From NCBI RefSeq assembly GCF_004115085.1, contig NZ_QXJP01000011.1:1-64000 (forward strand): DNA of 64,000 nt. The letters run 5' to 3'. Position 1 is the stretch's first letter; every line of letters starts with the position of its first letter. Of the stretch, positions 17,995 through 26,429 are shown piece by piece. Both the position numbers and the translations under genes were made by a program. The notes under the pieces are model-generated. The model ran no database searches. It saw only the letters and a list, made by a program, of their open reading frames with translations, and was not told the DNA's origin. This DNA comes from Longirhabdus pacifica (GTDB lineage Bacteria > Bacillota > Bacilli > Paenibacillales > DSM-105158).

Positions 17995-20067
17995 ATGTCT
18001 AACTATTTGTTTTTTAAATCTAGTCATATCCAGCAGCTGTCTTCTACAAAAAAATCGCATAGATTTAAAAAAATATTATCTCATACTTTGGCTGTATTTG
18101 CTTTTGTTTTTTTCACTTCTTTATTATTTATTTTGTACTTACGTGCACAGCCATTACCTAATGTGGTCATTCCACAATCTTCGCAGATTTTAGATGTACA
18201 AGGTAAGGTGATAGACCAATTTTACGTAGGACAAAATAGAGAGAGTGTACCATTAAAACATATTTCTCCTTATGTCATTCAAGCAACGCTGGCTATTGAA
18301 GACGAACGGTTCTTTGAACATTTTGGCATTGATTTAAAAGGTGTAGCCAGAGCTGCTGTGACCAACATGAAACACTTTGATCAAGTAGAGGGTGCGAGCA
18401 CATTAACACAGCAGTTAGCTAGAAACTTATTTTTAAACCAAGAGAGAAATTGGGAGCGTAAAATAAAAGAAGCTGTGTATGCATTGCAATTAGAAACACA
18501 GTACGATAAAAAAACGATTTTGGAATTGTATTTAAATCAAATTTATTTCGGACATTCTACTTATGGTGTACAAGCTGCTTCCCATCTGTTTTTTGGAAAA
18601 GATGCGAAAGATCTTACTTTAGCTGAAAGTGCGCTGTTGGTTGGCATCCCAAATGGACCTTACTATTATTCTCCATTTTTAAACATGGACAATGCAGTAA
18701 AACGACAACGCATCATTTTAAACAAAATGGTTGAATTGTCTCTGATCACAGAAGAACAAAAGGACCTTGCCATAGCAGAAGAATTGACTTTTCAAACGTT
18801 GGAAACATCTGTCCCACATCATGCACCATACTTTCGTGATTATGTAAAACAGATCGCTATACATGAGCTAGGCATAGATGAAAAAACATTCACACAAGGT
18901 GGACTGAAAGTATATACATCATTAGATTTGCGAGTACAGCACATTGCCGAAGAAGTGATACAGGAGGAAACGGCTTCTAAAGATGAGCAACTTCAAGCTG
19001 CTCTCATTGCGATCGATCCAAGAACAGGTCATATTAAAGCCATGGTTGGTGGTAGAGATTACGAAAAGAATCAATTTAACCGCTCCCTTACGAAAGCCAG
19101 ACAACCAGGGTCATCGTTCAAACCGATCGTTTATCTTACTGCACTAGAGCAACAAAAAGCTACTGCCATAACGAAATACAAAAGTGAACCGACTTCCTTT
19201 ATTTATGATGAAGGAAGAGAAGTATACAAGCCTAGAAACTTTGGCAACACATACGCGAATGAAGAGATCGATATGCGCTATGCTATCTCTCGCTCGGATA
19301 ACATTTACGCCGTCCATTCCCTACAAGAAGCAGGGGTGGAGCATGTCATGGAAATGGCAAAAAAATTAGGGATACAAAGTGAACTTGATCCGGTACCCTC
19401 TCTAGCATTAGGAACATCTCCTATTAGCCCTTTAGAAATGGCTTCTGCTTATGCAACGATTGCTAATCAAGGTCAATATCATAAGCCTTTGGCTATTTTA
19501 AAAATAGAGGATGCTTTTGGTCGTACCATGTATGAAGCAAATCAAAGATCCATACCGGTCATAGAGCCCGCCTATACTTATGTGTTAACAAACTTGATGC
19601 AGAGTGTACTGGAGCAAGGAGGAACAGGACATCGGATTGCCCATTTAGTCAAACGCCCTGTAGCAGCGAAGACAGGAACGACAGATCGAGATGCTTGGAT
19701 GGTTGGGTTCACGCCTGAATTATCGACGGCAGTTTGGATCGGATATGATAAAGATAAAATGATTAGCGCAGCAGAATCGATGATAGCCTCACCTATATTC
19801 GCTTCATTCACGGAACGATCACTATCATCTATACCACCTAAACCTTTTATAACAAATGCCAACGTAGTGAGTGCATATATTGATCCCGCTACTGGCGATA
19901 TAGCCACATCAGACTGTGAGAATGCAAGACTGGAGATGTTTGTAGCTGGCACAGAACCCACGTCGTTTTGCGCTCTACATGATGAAGCATCGACGAAACA
20001 AGGCATTCCTGTGGATGAACAAAGCGAAACGTGGTGGAAATCTCTAAAACGTTGGTGGAATGAGTAA
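17995..20067 (+). CDS. pbpG: Class A penicillin-binding protein, sporulation type (PbpG/PbpF-like)
   Basis: 690 residues from MSNYLFFKSS, with GGAG seven bases ahead; an ATG 60 bases upstream lacks a Shine-Dalgarno. One membrane anchor (about 32-52) precedes a glycosyltransferase domain with EDERFFEHFGID and GASTLTQQLARN, then a transpeptidase domain with SSFK (the acyl-enzyme serine), SRSDN and KTGTTD. It polymerises and crosslinks peptidoglycan. Position between speE and ywhD equals ywhE (pbpG) of B. subtilis, a forespore gene for spore germ-cell wall, and the promoter here agrees. Confidence 0.9.
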   Translation: MSNYLFFKSSHIQQLSSTKKSHRFKKILSHTLAVFAFVFFTSLLFILYLRAQPLPNVVIPQSSQILDVQGKVIDQFYVGQNRESVPLKHISPYVIQATLAIEDERFFEHFGIDLKGVARAAVTNMKHFDQVEGASTLTQQLARNLFLNQERNWERKIKEAVYALQLETQYDKKTILELYLNQIYFGHSTYGVQAASHLFFGKDAKDLTLAESALLVGIPNGPYYYSPFLNMDNAVKRQRIILNKMVELSLITEEQKDLAIAEELTFQTLETSVPHHAPYFRDYVKQIAIHELGIDEKTFTQGGLKVYTSLDLRVQHIAEEVIQEETASKDEQLQAALIAIDPRTGHIKAMVGGRDYEKNQFNRSLTKARQPGSSFKPIVYLTALEQQKATAITKYKSEPTSFIYDEGREVYKPRNFGNTYANEEIDMRYAISRSDNIYAVHSLQEAGVEHVMEMAKKLGIQSELDPVPSLALGTSPISPLEMASAYATIANQGQYHKPLAILKIEDAFGRTMYEANQRSIPVIEPAYTYVLTNLMQSVLEQGGTGHRIAHLVKRPVAAKTGTTDRDAWMVGFTPELSTAVWIGYDKDKMISAAESMIASPIFASFTERSLSSIPPKPFITNANVVSAYIDPATGDIATSDCENARLEMFVAGTEPTSFCALHDEASTKQGIPVDEQSETWWKSLKRWWNE

Positions 20068-20135
20068 TTATTGGTGTTACCGTATTCTCACCTGCATAAA
20101 ATGCATTATAGGAATGGATGGTAGGGGGGATGGTG

Positions 20136-20693
20136 TTGTTTTACTTACATGTAGATGATGAAATAAAACTCAACATTCTACAGTTACAAGAACTTAAGCC
20201 ATTACATCAGTTGATTTCTGATTCACGAGAGCATTTACAACCATATATAACATGGATACGAGATGCAAACGAAGCTAGTGTAAAGGATTTTATACAATCT
20301 GGTCTTCATGCCTTTGCAAGAAATCAGGGGTTCAATGCAGGCATATATTATCGGGAAAAGTTGGCGGGGTACATTGGTCTCCATTACATTCATTGGAGTC
20401 ACCGAAAAACAGAGATAGGATACTGGTTAGGTGCATCCTATACGGGAAAAGGAATTATGATTCGCTCATGCAAAGCGTTGCTTAACTACATATTTAACTA
20501 CTTGCATCTCCATCGTGTCACTATACTATGCGGAAAAGAAAATGTTAAAAGCCGCGCCATACCTAAAGGATTGCAGTTTGTAGAAGAAGGATTTTTGCGG
20601 GATGCTGAGTGGCTGTACGATCACTATATTCATCTTGTGATGTACAGTATGCTAAAGCATGAATGGGAACGTATTTACTCTAGTAAAAAATAA
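20136..20693 (+). CDS. GNAT family N-acetyltransferase (RimJ/RimL-like)
   Basis: About 185 residues. The fold is recognisable from LREL-type N-terminal strands, the central GYIGLHYIHWSHRKTEIGYWLG and the acetyl-CoA pyrophosphate loop in GASYTGKGIMIRSCKALLNYIF, followed by HRVTILCGKENVKSRAIPKG. Such enzymes acetylate ribosomal protein N-termini, spermidine or drugs; the substrate cannot be told. AGGGGGG at about 20123-20129 sits directly on an in-frame ATG, so the TTG at 20136 is the better-spaced start, with GTG 20133 and ATG 20130 as alternatives. The gene is convergent with ywhD and shares its terminator. Confidence 0.88.
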   Translation: MFYLHVDDEIKLNILQLQELKPLHQLISDSREHLQPYITWIRDANEASVKDFIQSGLHAFARNQGFNAGIYYREKLAGYIGLHYIHWSHRKTEIGYWLGASYTGKGIMIRSCKALLNYIFNYLHLHRVTILCGKENVKSRAIPKGLQFVEEGFLRDAEWLYDHYIHLVMYSMLKHEWERIYSSKK

Positions 20694-20723
20694 AAACGGT
20701 GGAGCACTGCATCCACCGTTTTT
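20692..20723. terminator. Bidirectional terminator between the acetyltransferase gene and ywhD
   Basis: Perfect 11-bp arms AAAACGGTGGA and TCCACCGTTTT around GCACTGCA, with A- and T-runs on the two sides, serving both converging genes. Confidence 0.85.
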
Positions 20724-20736
20724 CACTGTACTTCCC

Positions 20737-21234
20737 TTAACCTACGGTTAAAGCTGCTTTCAATTCATCAGATGAGCGTTCCCACCATTCTGTATTATGC
20801 TCCTTCAACACGTTCACTAACAACGTCTTTTCTTTATCACTTAGCCCTTCTAATACTATCTTTCTTTTTAGAGCATAATCCATTAGATTGACATGGTTAG
20901 CAAGAATTTTCCATCCTCTTCTCGCTTCTGGATCTACAGACATTTCTGCTGCAGTAACACCTGCATAATATCCACCTTCTTCTGTATGGTCTATTGCGAC
21001 CCATACAATCCAACACGTTCTTCCGTTAGGGACTTCTGTTTTATCTGTTACGAATTTAATGCCTTTTTCCACTTTACTTTTCGCATGTAATGCACCAAGG
21101 TCGATATAAGCCTCTTCACCATCAATGATGACACATGATAAATTACTCAAATTAATCGAACCAGAACCAAAGCCCTGATGCTTGGACTTTGACTTGCTGG
21201 ATACGATGTTAAGGGATACTTTTTTCTTTTCCAT
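20737..21234 (-). CDS. ywhD: YwhD family protein
   Basis: 165 residues from MEKKKVSLNIVSSKSK; this ATG has AGGAAG at eight bases and is preferred over a GTG nine bases upstream. Soluble protein of unknown function, restricted to Bacillaceae. The pattern HQGFGSGSINLSNLS, GRTCWIVWVAID and MSVDPEARRGWKILANHVN identifies it. In B. subtilis ywhD lies beside ywhE (pbpG), as it nearly does here, with one acetyltransferase gene inserted between. Confidence 0.88.
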   Translation of the reverse strand: MEKKKVSLNIVSSKSKSKHQGFGSGSINLSNLSCVIIDGEEAYIDLGALHAKSKVEKGIKFVTDKTEVPNGRTCWIVWVAIDHTEEGGYYAGVTAAEMSVDPEARRGWKILANHVNLMDYALKRKIVLEGLSDKEKTLLVNVLKEHNTEWWERSSDELKAALTVG

Positions 21235-21331
21235 CAAGGACACTTCCTATCTATTCAATACCATTTTAGTTTGATCACAACTTCTTCTTTTATTTTGAGT
21301 CAATATGAAAGTTTTTTCAAGTCTCTCCAGT

Positions 21332-21365
21332 AAAAAACTCTCCTGAACAGCATATGCAGGAGAGT
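21332..21365 (-). terminator. Terminator after the lipoprotein pair
   Basis: Minus-strand arms ACTCTCCTG and CAGGAGAGT are followed by TTTTTTA, just downstream of the lipoprotein gene ending at 21391. Confidence 0.8.
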
Positions 21366-21390
21366 TTACATGATGTTTTTGTGTTGACGA

Positions 21391-21828
21391 TCAAAATGGC
21401 ATACTTTCAAAAATACCCGTATCAAAAGCGATATACCAATTGTCATCTATTTTATCCAACTCAAACGTCACACTTGATGTTTGTTGATTGCCATTTGCTT
21501 GTGTGTAAATGATTTCTACATTTGCCGTTTTACGATATGCTGACTCATCTTTCACATTGATAATACGATGGCGAATAGATTCTTCTTCACTAGTTGCTCT
21601 GATTTGACTGGATAACGCAAAGATTTGAGATTTCATTTGCTCTACGGAAGTGTTCTCATCTGTATACTGGGCAATCGAACTGTCTGATATATAATCAAAC
21701 ATCTTCTCTACATTGCCTTCACCAGCAGCAGAGATAAAACTATTGATGACTTGTTCTGCTTGATTTTCTTGGGAACAAGCAGCAAGAAACAGAGAAAACA
21801 TCATGAAAAAGAAAACTAGTCTGTTCAT
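21391..21828 (-). CDS. Lipoprotein, NTF2-like/DUF4878-type
   Basis: About 145 residues from MNRLVFFFMMF. It has a lipoprotein signal with lipobox LAAC followed by SQENQ, so it is anchored to the outer face of the membrane. The mature part begins with AEQVINSFISAAGEGNVEKMFDYIS and ends with a beta region (IDDNWYIAFDTG), the arrangement of small NTF2-like lipoproteins. It follows a paralogous gene by a few bases and has the same layout. Function unknown. Confidence 0.8.
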   Translation of the reverse strand: MNRLVFFFMMFSLFLAACSQENQAEQVINSFISAAGEGNVEKMFDYISDSSIAQYTDENTSVEQMKSQIFALSSQIRATSEEESIRHRIINVKDESAYRKTANVEIIYTQANGNQQTSSVTFELDKIDDNWYIAFDTGIFESMPF

Positions 21829-21840
21829 ATCATCCATCCT

Positions 21841-22275
21841 TTATAATGCAAAACTATCTATATCTACATACCACTTACCATCTATTTTCTTCATGGTGAT
21901 TTCTTCTTGTTTTGTTATTGTTTCATCATTTTCTATACTTGTCAATTCTAGCGTAAACTTTACTAATTGTTCCGATATAACTTCTTCGTTCAAAATGCTA
22001 TAAGACCCTTCTAGAGAGACAAATTCGTCTTTTACTTCTTCACTCACTTGATTGTTTTTCAGAATTTCTCTCACTTCATCTGCTGCCATTCCACCTGTCA
22101 TCAATTCCAAATCTTCATCCGTAACAAACAACAATACATCTTCTATATTAGCATCTGTAACTGCATCCGCATAAGATTCCACAGCTTCTCTTGCTGTGAC
22201 TTCCGATGTAGATGAACAAGCAGCTAAAGCAAATATAATAACGAATGATAACATAAGTAACATTTTCTTTTTCAT
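21841..22275 (-). CDS. Lipoprotein, NTF2-like/DUF4878-type, paralogue
   Basis: 144 residues. The signal peptide ends in lipobox LAAC (Cys20), followed by SSTSEV. The mature part has the same order as its downstream neighbour: an amphipathic AREAVESYADAVTDANIEDVLLFV helix, a variable middle and a closing strand IDGKWYVDIDSF. The two genes form an operon ending at the 21332 terminator. A small repeat-derived hairpin lies in its 5' region. Function unknown. Confidence 0.8.
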   Translation of the reverse strand: MKKKMLLMLSFVIIFALAACSSTSEVTAREAVESYADAVTDANIEDVLLFVTDEDLELMTGGMAADEVREILKNNQVSEEVKDEFVSLEGSYSILNEEVISEQLVKFTLELTSIENDETITKQEEITMKKIDGKWYVDIDSFAL

Positions 22276-22298
22276 ACTTTATCGCTCTCCTTTTATAT

Positions 22299-22326
22299 AT
22301 AAGATGCAGAGATTTCTCCATCTTAT
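22299..22326. repeat. Collapsed repeat copy (outer arms only)
   Basis: ATAAGATGCAGA and TCTCCATCTTAT face each other across four bases. These match the outer arms of the dispersed repeat (6365, 12490) with the whole inner module missing. It lies about 25 bases upstream of the lipoprotein start and could be in its leader. Confidence 0.55.
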
Positions 22327-22423
22327 GAATAGTTTTAATACATTACATATAATATAGGTTTTATATATAATTTTATAATATAGCACGAAATTAGCAGCAT
22401 AGACAAAATGAAAATTATTGAAA

Positions 22424-22463
22424 TTAAAAAGAAGCTGCGCGTTATGTGAGCGGCAGCTTCTTT
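22424..22463. terminator. Terminator after the 5'-nucleotidase gene
   Basis: Arms AAAGAAGCTGC and GCAGCTTCTTT are followed by T-rich sequence on both strands. It closes the minus-strand nucleotidase gene ending at 22480. Confidence 0.8.
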
Positions 22464-22479
22464 ATATGTTTTTACATCT

Positions 22480-24447
22480 TTATTGTGGAACGATAATTTC
22501 TTGTCCTGGGTAAATTAATGTAGGGTCGGACAATTGATTCATTGCTTGCAATTCACGCCATGTTGTTCCTAGTTGTGTCGCAATACGATATAAGCTATCT
22601 CCTGGTTTTACAATATAGACATTATTATCTACCGTAGAATCCATGAACGTGAACGTGATTGTTTGTCCTGGCATAATCATATTTGGATCAGCTAGCTGAT
22701 TGGCCTTTTGAATCGCTTCCCAAGTCGTGTTATACATTTTAGCAATGCTACCTAACGTATCCCCTGGCTTTACAACGTAAATTGCTAACGTAGTCGTATC
22801 ACTATCTGTTATTTCCTCTGAAACTTCTGTTGGTTGCTCCGCATCAGACTCACCATTCTCTGCAGGTTGCTCCACATCACTTGCTTTTACAGCGATGCGA
22901 TTATCTATCATTGGATTTACTTTCTCTTGTTTGCTCATGAAATCGATAAGCACTTCATCTAATGCTGGATATTCGTTGACGATAGCTGCACTTCCAAACA
23001 TCGTATATTCATCGCCACCAGCAGCTAAGAAATCATTCGTTGCTAGTACGTATTCCTTTTCTAAGTCAACTGGCTCCCCTTTTACCATGAGATCTTCTAC
23101 TCTTTCCCCTGCTGCCATATCTGTATTAATCGTAAATGTCATACCTGAAATATGTGGGAAAGCACCTTTTGTTTCTGGGTATGCAGATACACCATTCTCT
23201 AGTGCTGCTTTTATATCTGCTCCACTTACCATCTTCGTCACCACATAGTTACCAAACGGTAATACGTTAATAATGTCACCTTTCGTTACGTCGCCTTCTT
23301 CAATCGAAGCTCTAATTCCTCCACCATTGGTTAAAGCAACGTCTGCACCAGTTAAATCGATCATCGCATCTGCAATAAGGTTACCAAGATTCGTTTCACC
23401 TGCACGAACTTGCTCTCTTTCCCCATCTAATGCAACCGTCGTATGACCAACTACTTCTGACAAAATTTCTTGTTGGCTTGTTTTGATGGCACTAATCATC
23501 CACTCAATATCTGCATCTGGTGTTACTTCAGCTGCGTCTTCTTTTGTAATACGTGAAGGTATCTTCTCTAATAATTCATTATCTTGATTGAATACTAATT
23601 CAACAACACCAAGATTTTTTGTATATTCTCCTGCACTTACAATCAGTGTTCCCGCTTCTGTAGGAAGATTGTCTACCGTATGACTGTGTCCGTCTACAAT
23701 GATGTCAATCCCTTGTGCCTCTTCTGCTACTTTAATGCTCGTATCTGTACTAGAAGCATCTGTCCCTAAATGGGTAACAGCAATGATAACATCCACGCCT
23801 TCATTTTCTAATAGTTCTACCATTAATTTCGCTTCCGCTGCTGGGTCTGTAAATGTTAATCCTTTAACATTGTTAGGATGTGTCTTATAATGTGTTTCCG
23901 GAGTAGACAATCCAAAAATTCCAAGCTTCACTCCGTTTACTTCTTCTATCGTATATGGCTTGAGTAATCGCTCTCCATCTTCTTTTATGACATTCGCACT
24001 CAGAAGCGGGAAGTCTAGTAAGCTCTCAATCTCTAATAGTCTTTCATATCCGTAGTTAAAATCATGATTACCTGCAGCCATTCCATCGTAACCAACTTCA
24101 TTCATCACCTTAGCTATACTCTCGCCTTGTACCAAGGTAGCAAAAGTCGTACCGTGGAATGTATCCCCTGCATCCAGCATCACAACGGGTTTATCTGGAT
24201 TTTCAGTTTCATACTGCTGCACTAATGTAGAAACTTTAGCAAATCCCATTCCGTCGTACTTGCCTTCTTCTGCTCTGCCGTGCGTATCATTCGTATGCAT
24301 AATGGTAATATATTTCTTGTCCTGAGATGTTGATGTCTCCTCTTTAGATGACATTGTCTGCTGTTCTTCAGCAAACATCACACCGGATGAAAGCGTAAAC
24401 ACTAAAACAGTTGACAATGCGATACTAGATAACTTACGAAATATCAT
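22480..24447 (-). CDS. Secreted 5'-nucleotidase with two LysM domains
   Basis: 655 residues from MIFRKLSSIALS, with GGGGG nine bases ahead. Signal peptide about 1-26, cut after FAEE-type sequence. Metallophosphoesterase motifs in order: MHTNDTHGR, LDAGDTFHG, GNHDFNYG, VTHLGTDA and VDGHSHT, followed by a 5'-nucleotidase C-terminal domain with LTNGGGIRASI. Two LysM repeats (each about 43 residues, VVKPGDTL and IVKPGDSL) close the protein and should hold it on peptidoglycan. It would dephosphorylate extracellular nucleotides or UDP-sugars. Divergent from motA; isolated by a terminator. Confidence 0.92.
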   Translation of the reverse strand: MIFRKLSSIALSTVLVFTLSSGVMFAEEQQTMSSKEETSTSQDKKYITIMHTNDTHGRAEEGKYDGMGFAKVSTLVQQYETENPDKPVVMLDAGDTFHGTTFATLVQGESIAKVMNEVGYDGMAAGNHDFNYGYERLLEIESLLDFPLLSANVIKEDGERLLKPYTIEEVNGVKLGIFGLSTPETHYKTHPNNVKGLTFTDPAAEAKLMVELLENEGVDVIIAVTHLGTDASSTDTSIKVAEEAQGIDIIVDGHSHTVDNLPTEAGTLIVSAGEYTKNLGVVELVFNQDNELLEKIPSRITKEDAAEVTPDADIEWMISAIKTSQQEILSEVVGHTTVALDGEREQVRAGETNLGNLIADAMIDLTGADVALTNGGGIRASIEEGDVTKGDIINVLPFGNYVVTKMVSGADIKAALENGVSAYPETKGAFPHISGMTFTINTDMAAGERVEDLMVKGEPVDLEKEYVLATNDFLAAGGDEYTMFGSAAIVNEYPALDEVLIDFMSKQEKVNPMIDNRIAVKASDVEQPAENGESDAEQPTEVSEEITDSDTTTLAIYVVKPGDTLGSIAKMYNTTWEAIQKANQLADPNMIMPGQTITFTFMDSTVDNNVYIVKPGDSLYRIATQLGTTWRELQAMNQLSDPTLIYPGQEIIVPQ

Positions 24448-24722
24448 AACATCATTCCCCCAATAAATTTGTTTGTGATGCATGTTGTGTTACATGCCTT
24501 TACAAAACTATGTTACGACAATTCATATGTATTTGTCTATTGATTTCTACTGTCTATCAAATTATTAGTATTATCTATTTATTACTGTTAATTAGTATTT
24601 ATATTATCTATTTATTCGTACTGTTATTAAATTATTTCTGTAAATTTGTTAATATTTTAAAGGATCTTAGGGTTTTTTGTCGAATTGAGTTTATTCTACA
24701 TATATATAGAGGAGTGTTGTTC

Positions 24723-25538
24723 ATGGAGAGATCGTCTGTCATTGGAATTATCGTTGCGTTTGTAGCTGTTATCGTCGCCATGTTTTTAAAAGGTGTCGAA
24801 TTGTCTGCATTATTCAATGGGGCCGCTTTTACGATTATTTTTGGAGGCACTGTAGCCGCCATCTTTATGGCTTTTCCTACTGCTGAGCTCAAACGAATCC
24901 CAAAGCTATTTAAAATTATTTTTAAAAAGCAAGAACATATGAGTAAAGCAGAAATTATTACCCTTTTCGTAGGTTGGTCCAACTTAGTAAGAAGAGAAGG
25001 GCTGCTTGCTTTAGATTCGAAATTAGAAGAAGTGGATGATCCATTTTTAGTAGAAGGTTTAAAGCTAATTTTGGACGGAAATGATCAAGAATTTGTAAAA
25101 GATTTATTATTAGAAGAAATCCATCTCGTTCAAGAAAGGCACAAAGCTGGTGCACTTATTTTTTCACAAGCAGGGACGTACGCTCCTACCCTTGGTGTAT
25201 TAGGTGCTGTTATTGGTCTCGTTGCTTCATTGGCTAACATAAACGATATTAATACGTTAGGCCAGTCTATCGCTGCTGCTTTTATTGCCACGCTAATGGG
25301 TATTTTTAGCGGGTACTTGCTGTGGCACCCAATGAGTAATAAGTTAAAACGACTTTCTGAACAAGAGATACAAATTAAATATATGTTAGTGGAAGGCATC
25401 ATTTCATTACAATCTGGTGTTTCCACGATTGCAATGAAACAAAAGCTGATGATTTATGTTGCACCTGAACAAAGGAACTTAGCAGAGTATGAAGAGAATG
25501 GAGGCGATACAATTGAGGAAACACCGCAAGCAGTCTGA
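24723..25538 (+). CDS. motA: Flagellar motor stator protein MotA
   Basis: 271 residues from MERSSVIGIIVAF, preceded by AGAGGAGTG; a long upstream in-frame extension is AT-rich noncoding sequence. Four membrane helices; the cytoplasmic loop has RREGLLALDSKLEEVDD and the conserved GTYAPTLGVLGAVIGLVASL. It resembles MotA more than MotP in the N-terminus. With MotB it forms the ion-driven torque unit. A TAAA ... GTCGAATT pair at about 24656-24687 is reminiscent of sigma-D, but the spacing (17) is long, so I do not call it. No other motility gene is nearby. Confidence 0.93.
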   Translation: MERSSVIGIIVAFVAVIVAMFLKGVELSALFNGAAFTIIFGGTVAAIFMAFPTAELKRIPKLFKIIFKKQEHMSKAEIITLFVGWSNLVRREGLLALDSKLEEVDDPFLVEGLKLILDGNDQEFVKDLLLEEIHLVQERHKAGALIFSQAGTYAPTLGVLGAVIGLVASLANINDINTLGQSIAAAFIATLMGIFSGYLLWHPMSNKLKRLSEQEIQIKYMLVEGIISLQSGVSTIAMKQKLMIYVAPEQRNLAEYEENGGDTIEETPQAV

Positions 25539-26301
25539 GGATGAACATATGGATGAATCTTGGCTTATTCCATATGCAGATCTAATGACCTTAATGCTGG
25601 CGCTTTTCATCGTTTTATTTGCTTCCAGCCAAATAGATCAAAAGAAACTAGAACAATTAAGCCAAGCGTTCTCCAGCTCTTTTAGTGGAAATCACTTATT
25701 CGAAAGCAGCACAGCACTGCCAGTGTACGAAATAGGTTCGGTGACAAACAGAGAACAACTCTATATGGATAAAGATGGGGTAAGTAAGGAAAATGAAGTA
25801 CTGCAAGAGGAAATAGAGTTGCTTGAATTGCAAGAGCAAATGGACCGCTATATTGAAAGCAAAGGTCTATCTGCACAATTAGAAACAGTATTGAATGAAG
25901 TGGAATTAATGATTACCATTAAAGAACAAGCATTGTTTGATTCGGGTAGTGCGGCAGTAAAAGATGAAGGTCAAATATTAGCCTCAGCGTTGTCAGAGAT
26001 GATGATTCAATATCCTGATTATGAGATTATTATTGCTGGCCATACAGATAATCAACCGATAGCAACGAGAGAATATCCCTCCAACTGGGACCTAAGTGCA
26101 GATAGAGCATTAAACTTTATGAAATTGTTACTGCAAGACGAAAATGCTTACCCACAGCGATTTAGTGCTGTAGGATATGGAGAATTTAGACCAATTGCAA
26201 GCAATGAAGAAATGGAGGGACGTGCACTTAACAGAAGAGTGGAAATTAATATTATGCGTAAATACAATCAGACACCGATAACTACGGAGTCAGTAAATTA
26301 A
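25513..26301 (+). CDS. motB: Flagellar motor stator protein MotB
   Basis: 262 residues from a TTG at 25513 (MRKHRKQSEDEHMDESW), with GGAGG nine bases upstream and inside the end of motA, a 26-base overlap. The single membrane helix begins with the ion-carrying Asp23 in WLIPYADLMTLMLALF. The plug region follows, and an OmpA-like peptidoglycan-binding domain closes the protein (IIAGHTDNQPI ... DLSADRALNFM, GYGEFRPIASN). It anchors the stator to the wall. Confidence 0.93.
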   Translation: MRKHRKQSEDEHMDESWLIPYADLMTLMLALFIVLFASSQIDQKKLEQLSQAFSSSFSGNHLFESSTALPVYEIGSVTNREQLYMDKDGVSKENEVLQEEIELLELQEQMDRYIESKGLSAQLETVLNEVELMITIKEQALFDSGSAAVKDEGQILASALSEMMIQYPDYEIIIAGHTDNQPIATREYPSNWDLSADRALNFMKLLLQDENAYPQRFSAVGYGEFRPIASNEEMEGRALNRRVEINIMRKYNQTPITTESVN

Positions 26302-26342
26302 TCAAATGAAATGAGTGAAATAAAGTCATCTAACATAACACA

Positions 26343-26382
26343 CGAAAGAAAACAACTCCCCTTTCAACAAGGGGAGTTGTTC
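26343..26382. terminator. Bidirectional terminator between motB and pdhD
   Basis: Perfect arms AACAACTCCCCTT and AAGGGGAGTTGTT; the minus strand continues TTTTCTTT, ending the pdh operon, and the plus strand ends motAB. Confidence 0.85.
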
Positions 26383-26429
26383 ATAGTATTTGCAATACTG
26401 TGATGCTATATTGCATGTATAGTAGATGA

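Noticed and set aside
24650-24690. Sigma-D promoter for motA
   Set aside because: TAAA and GTCGAATT are present, but the 17-base spacing and three mismatches in the -10 are outside the usual pattern.
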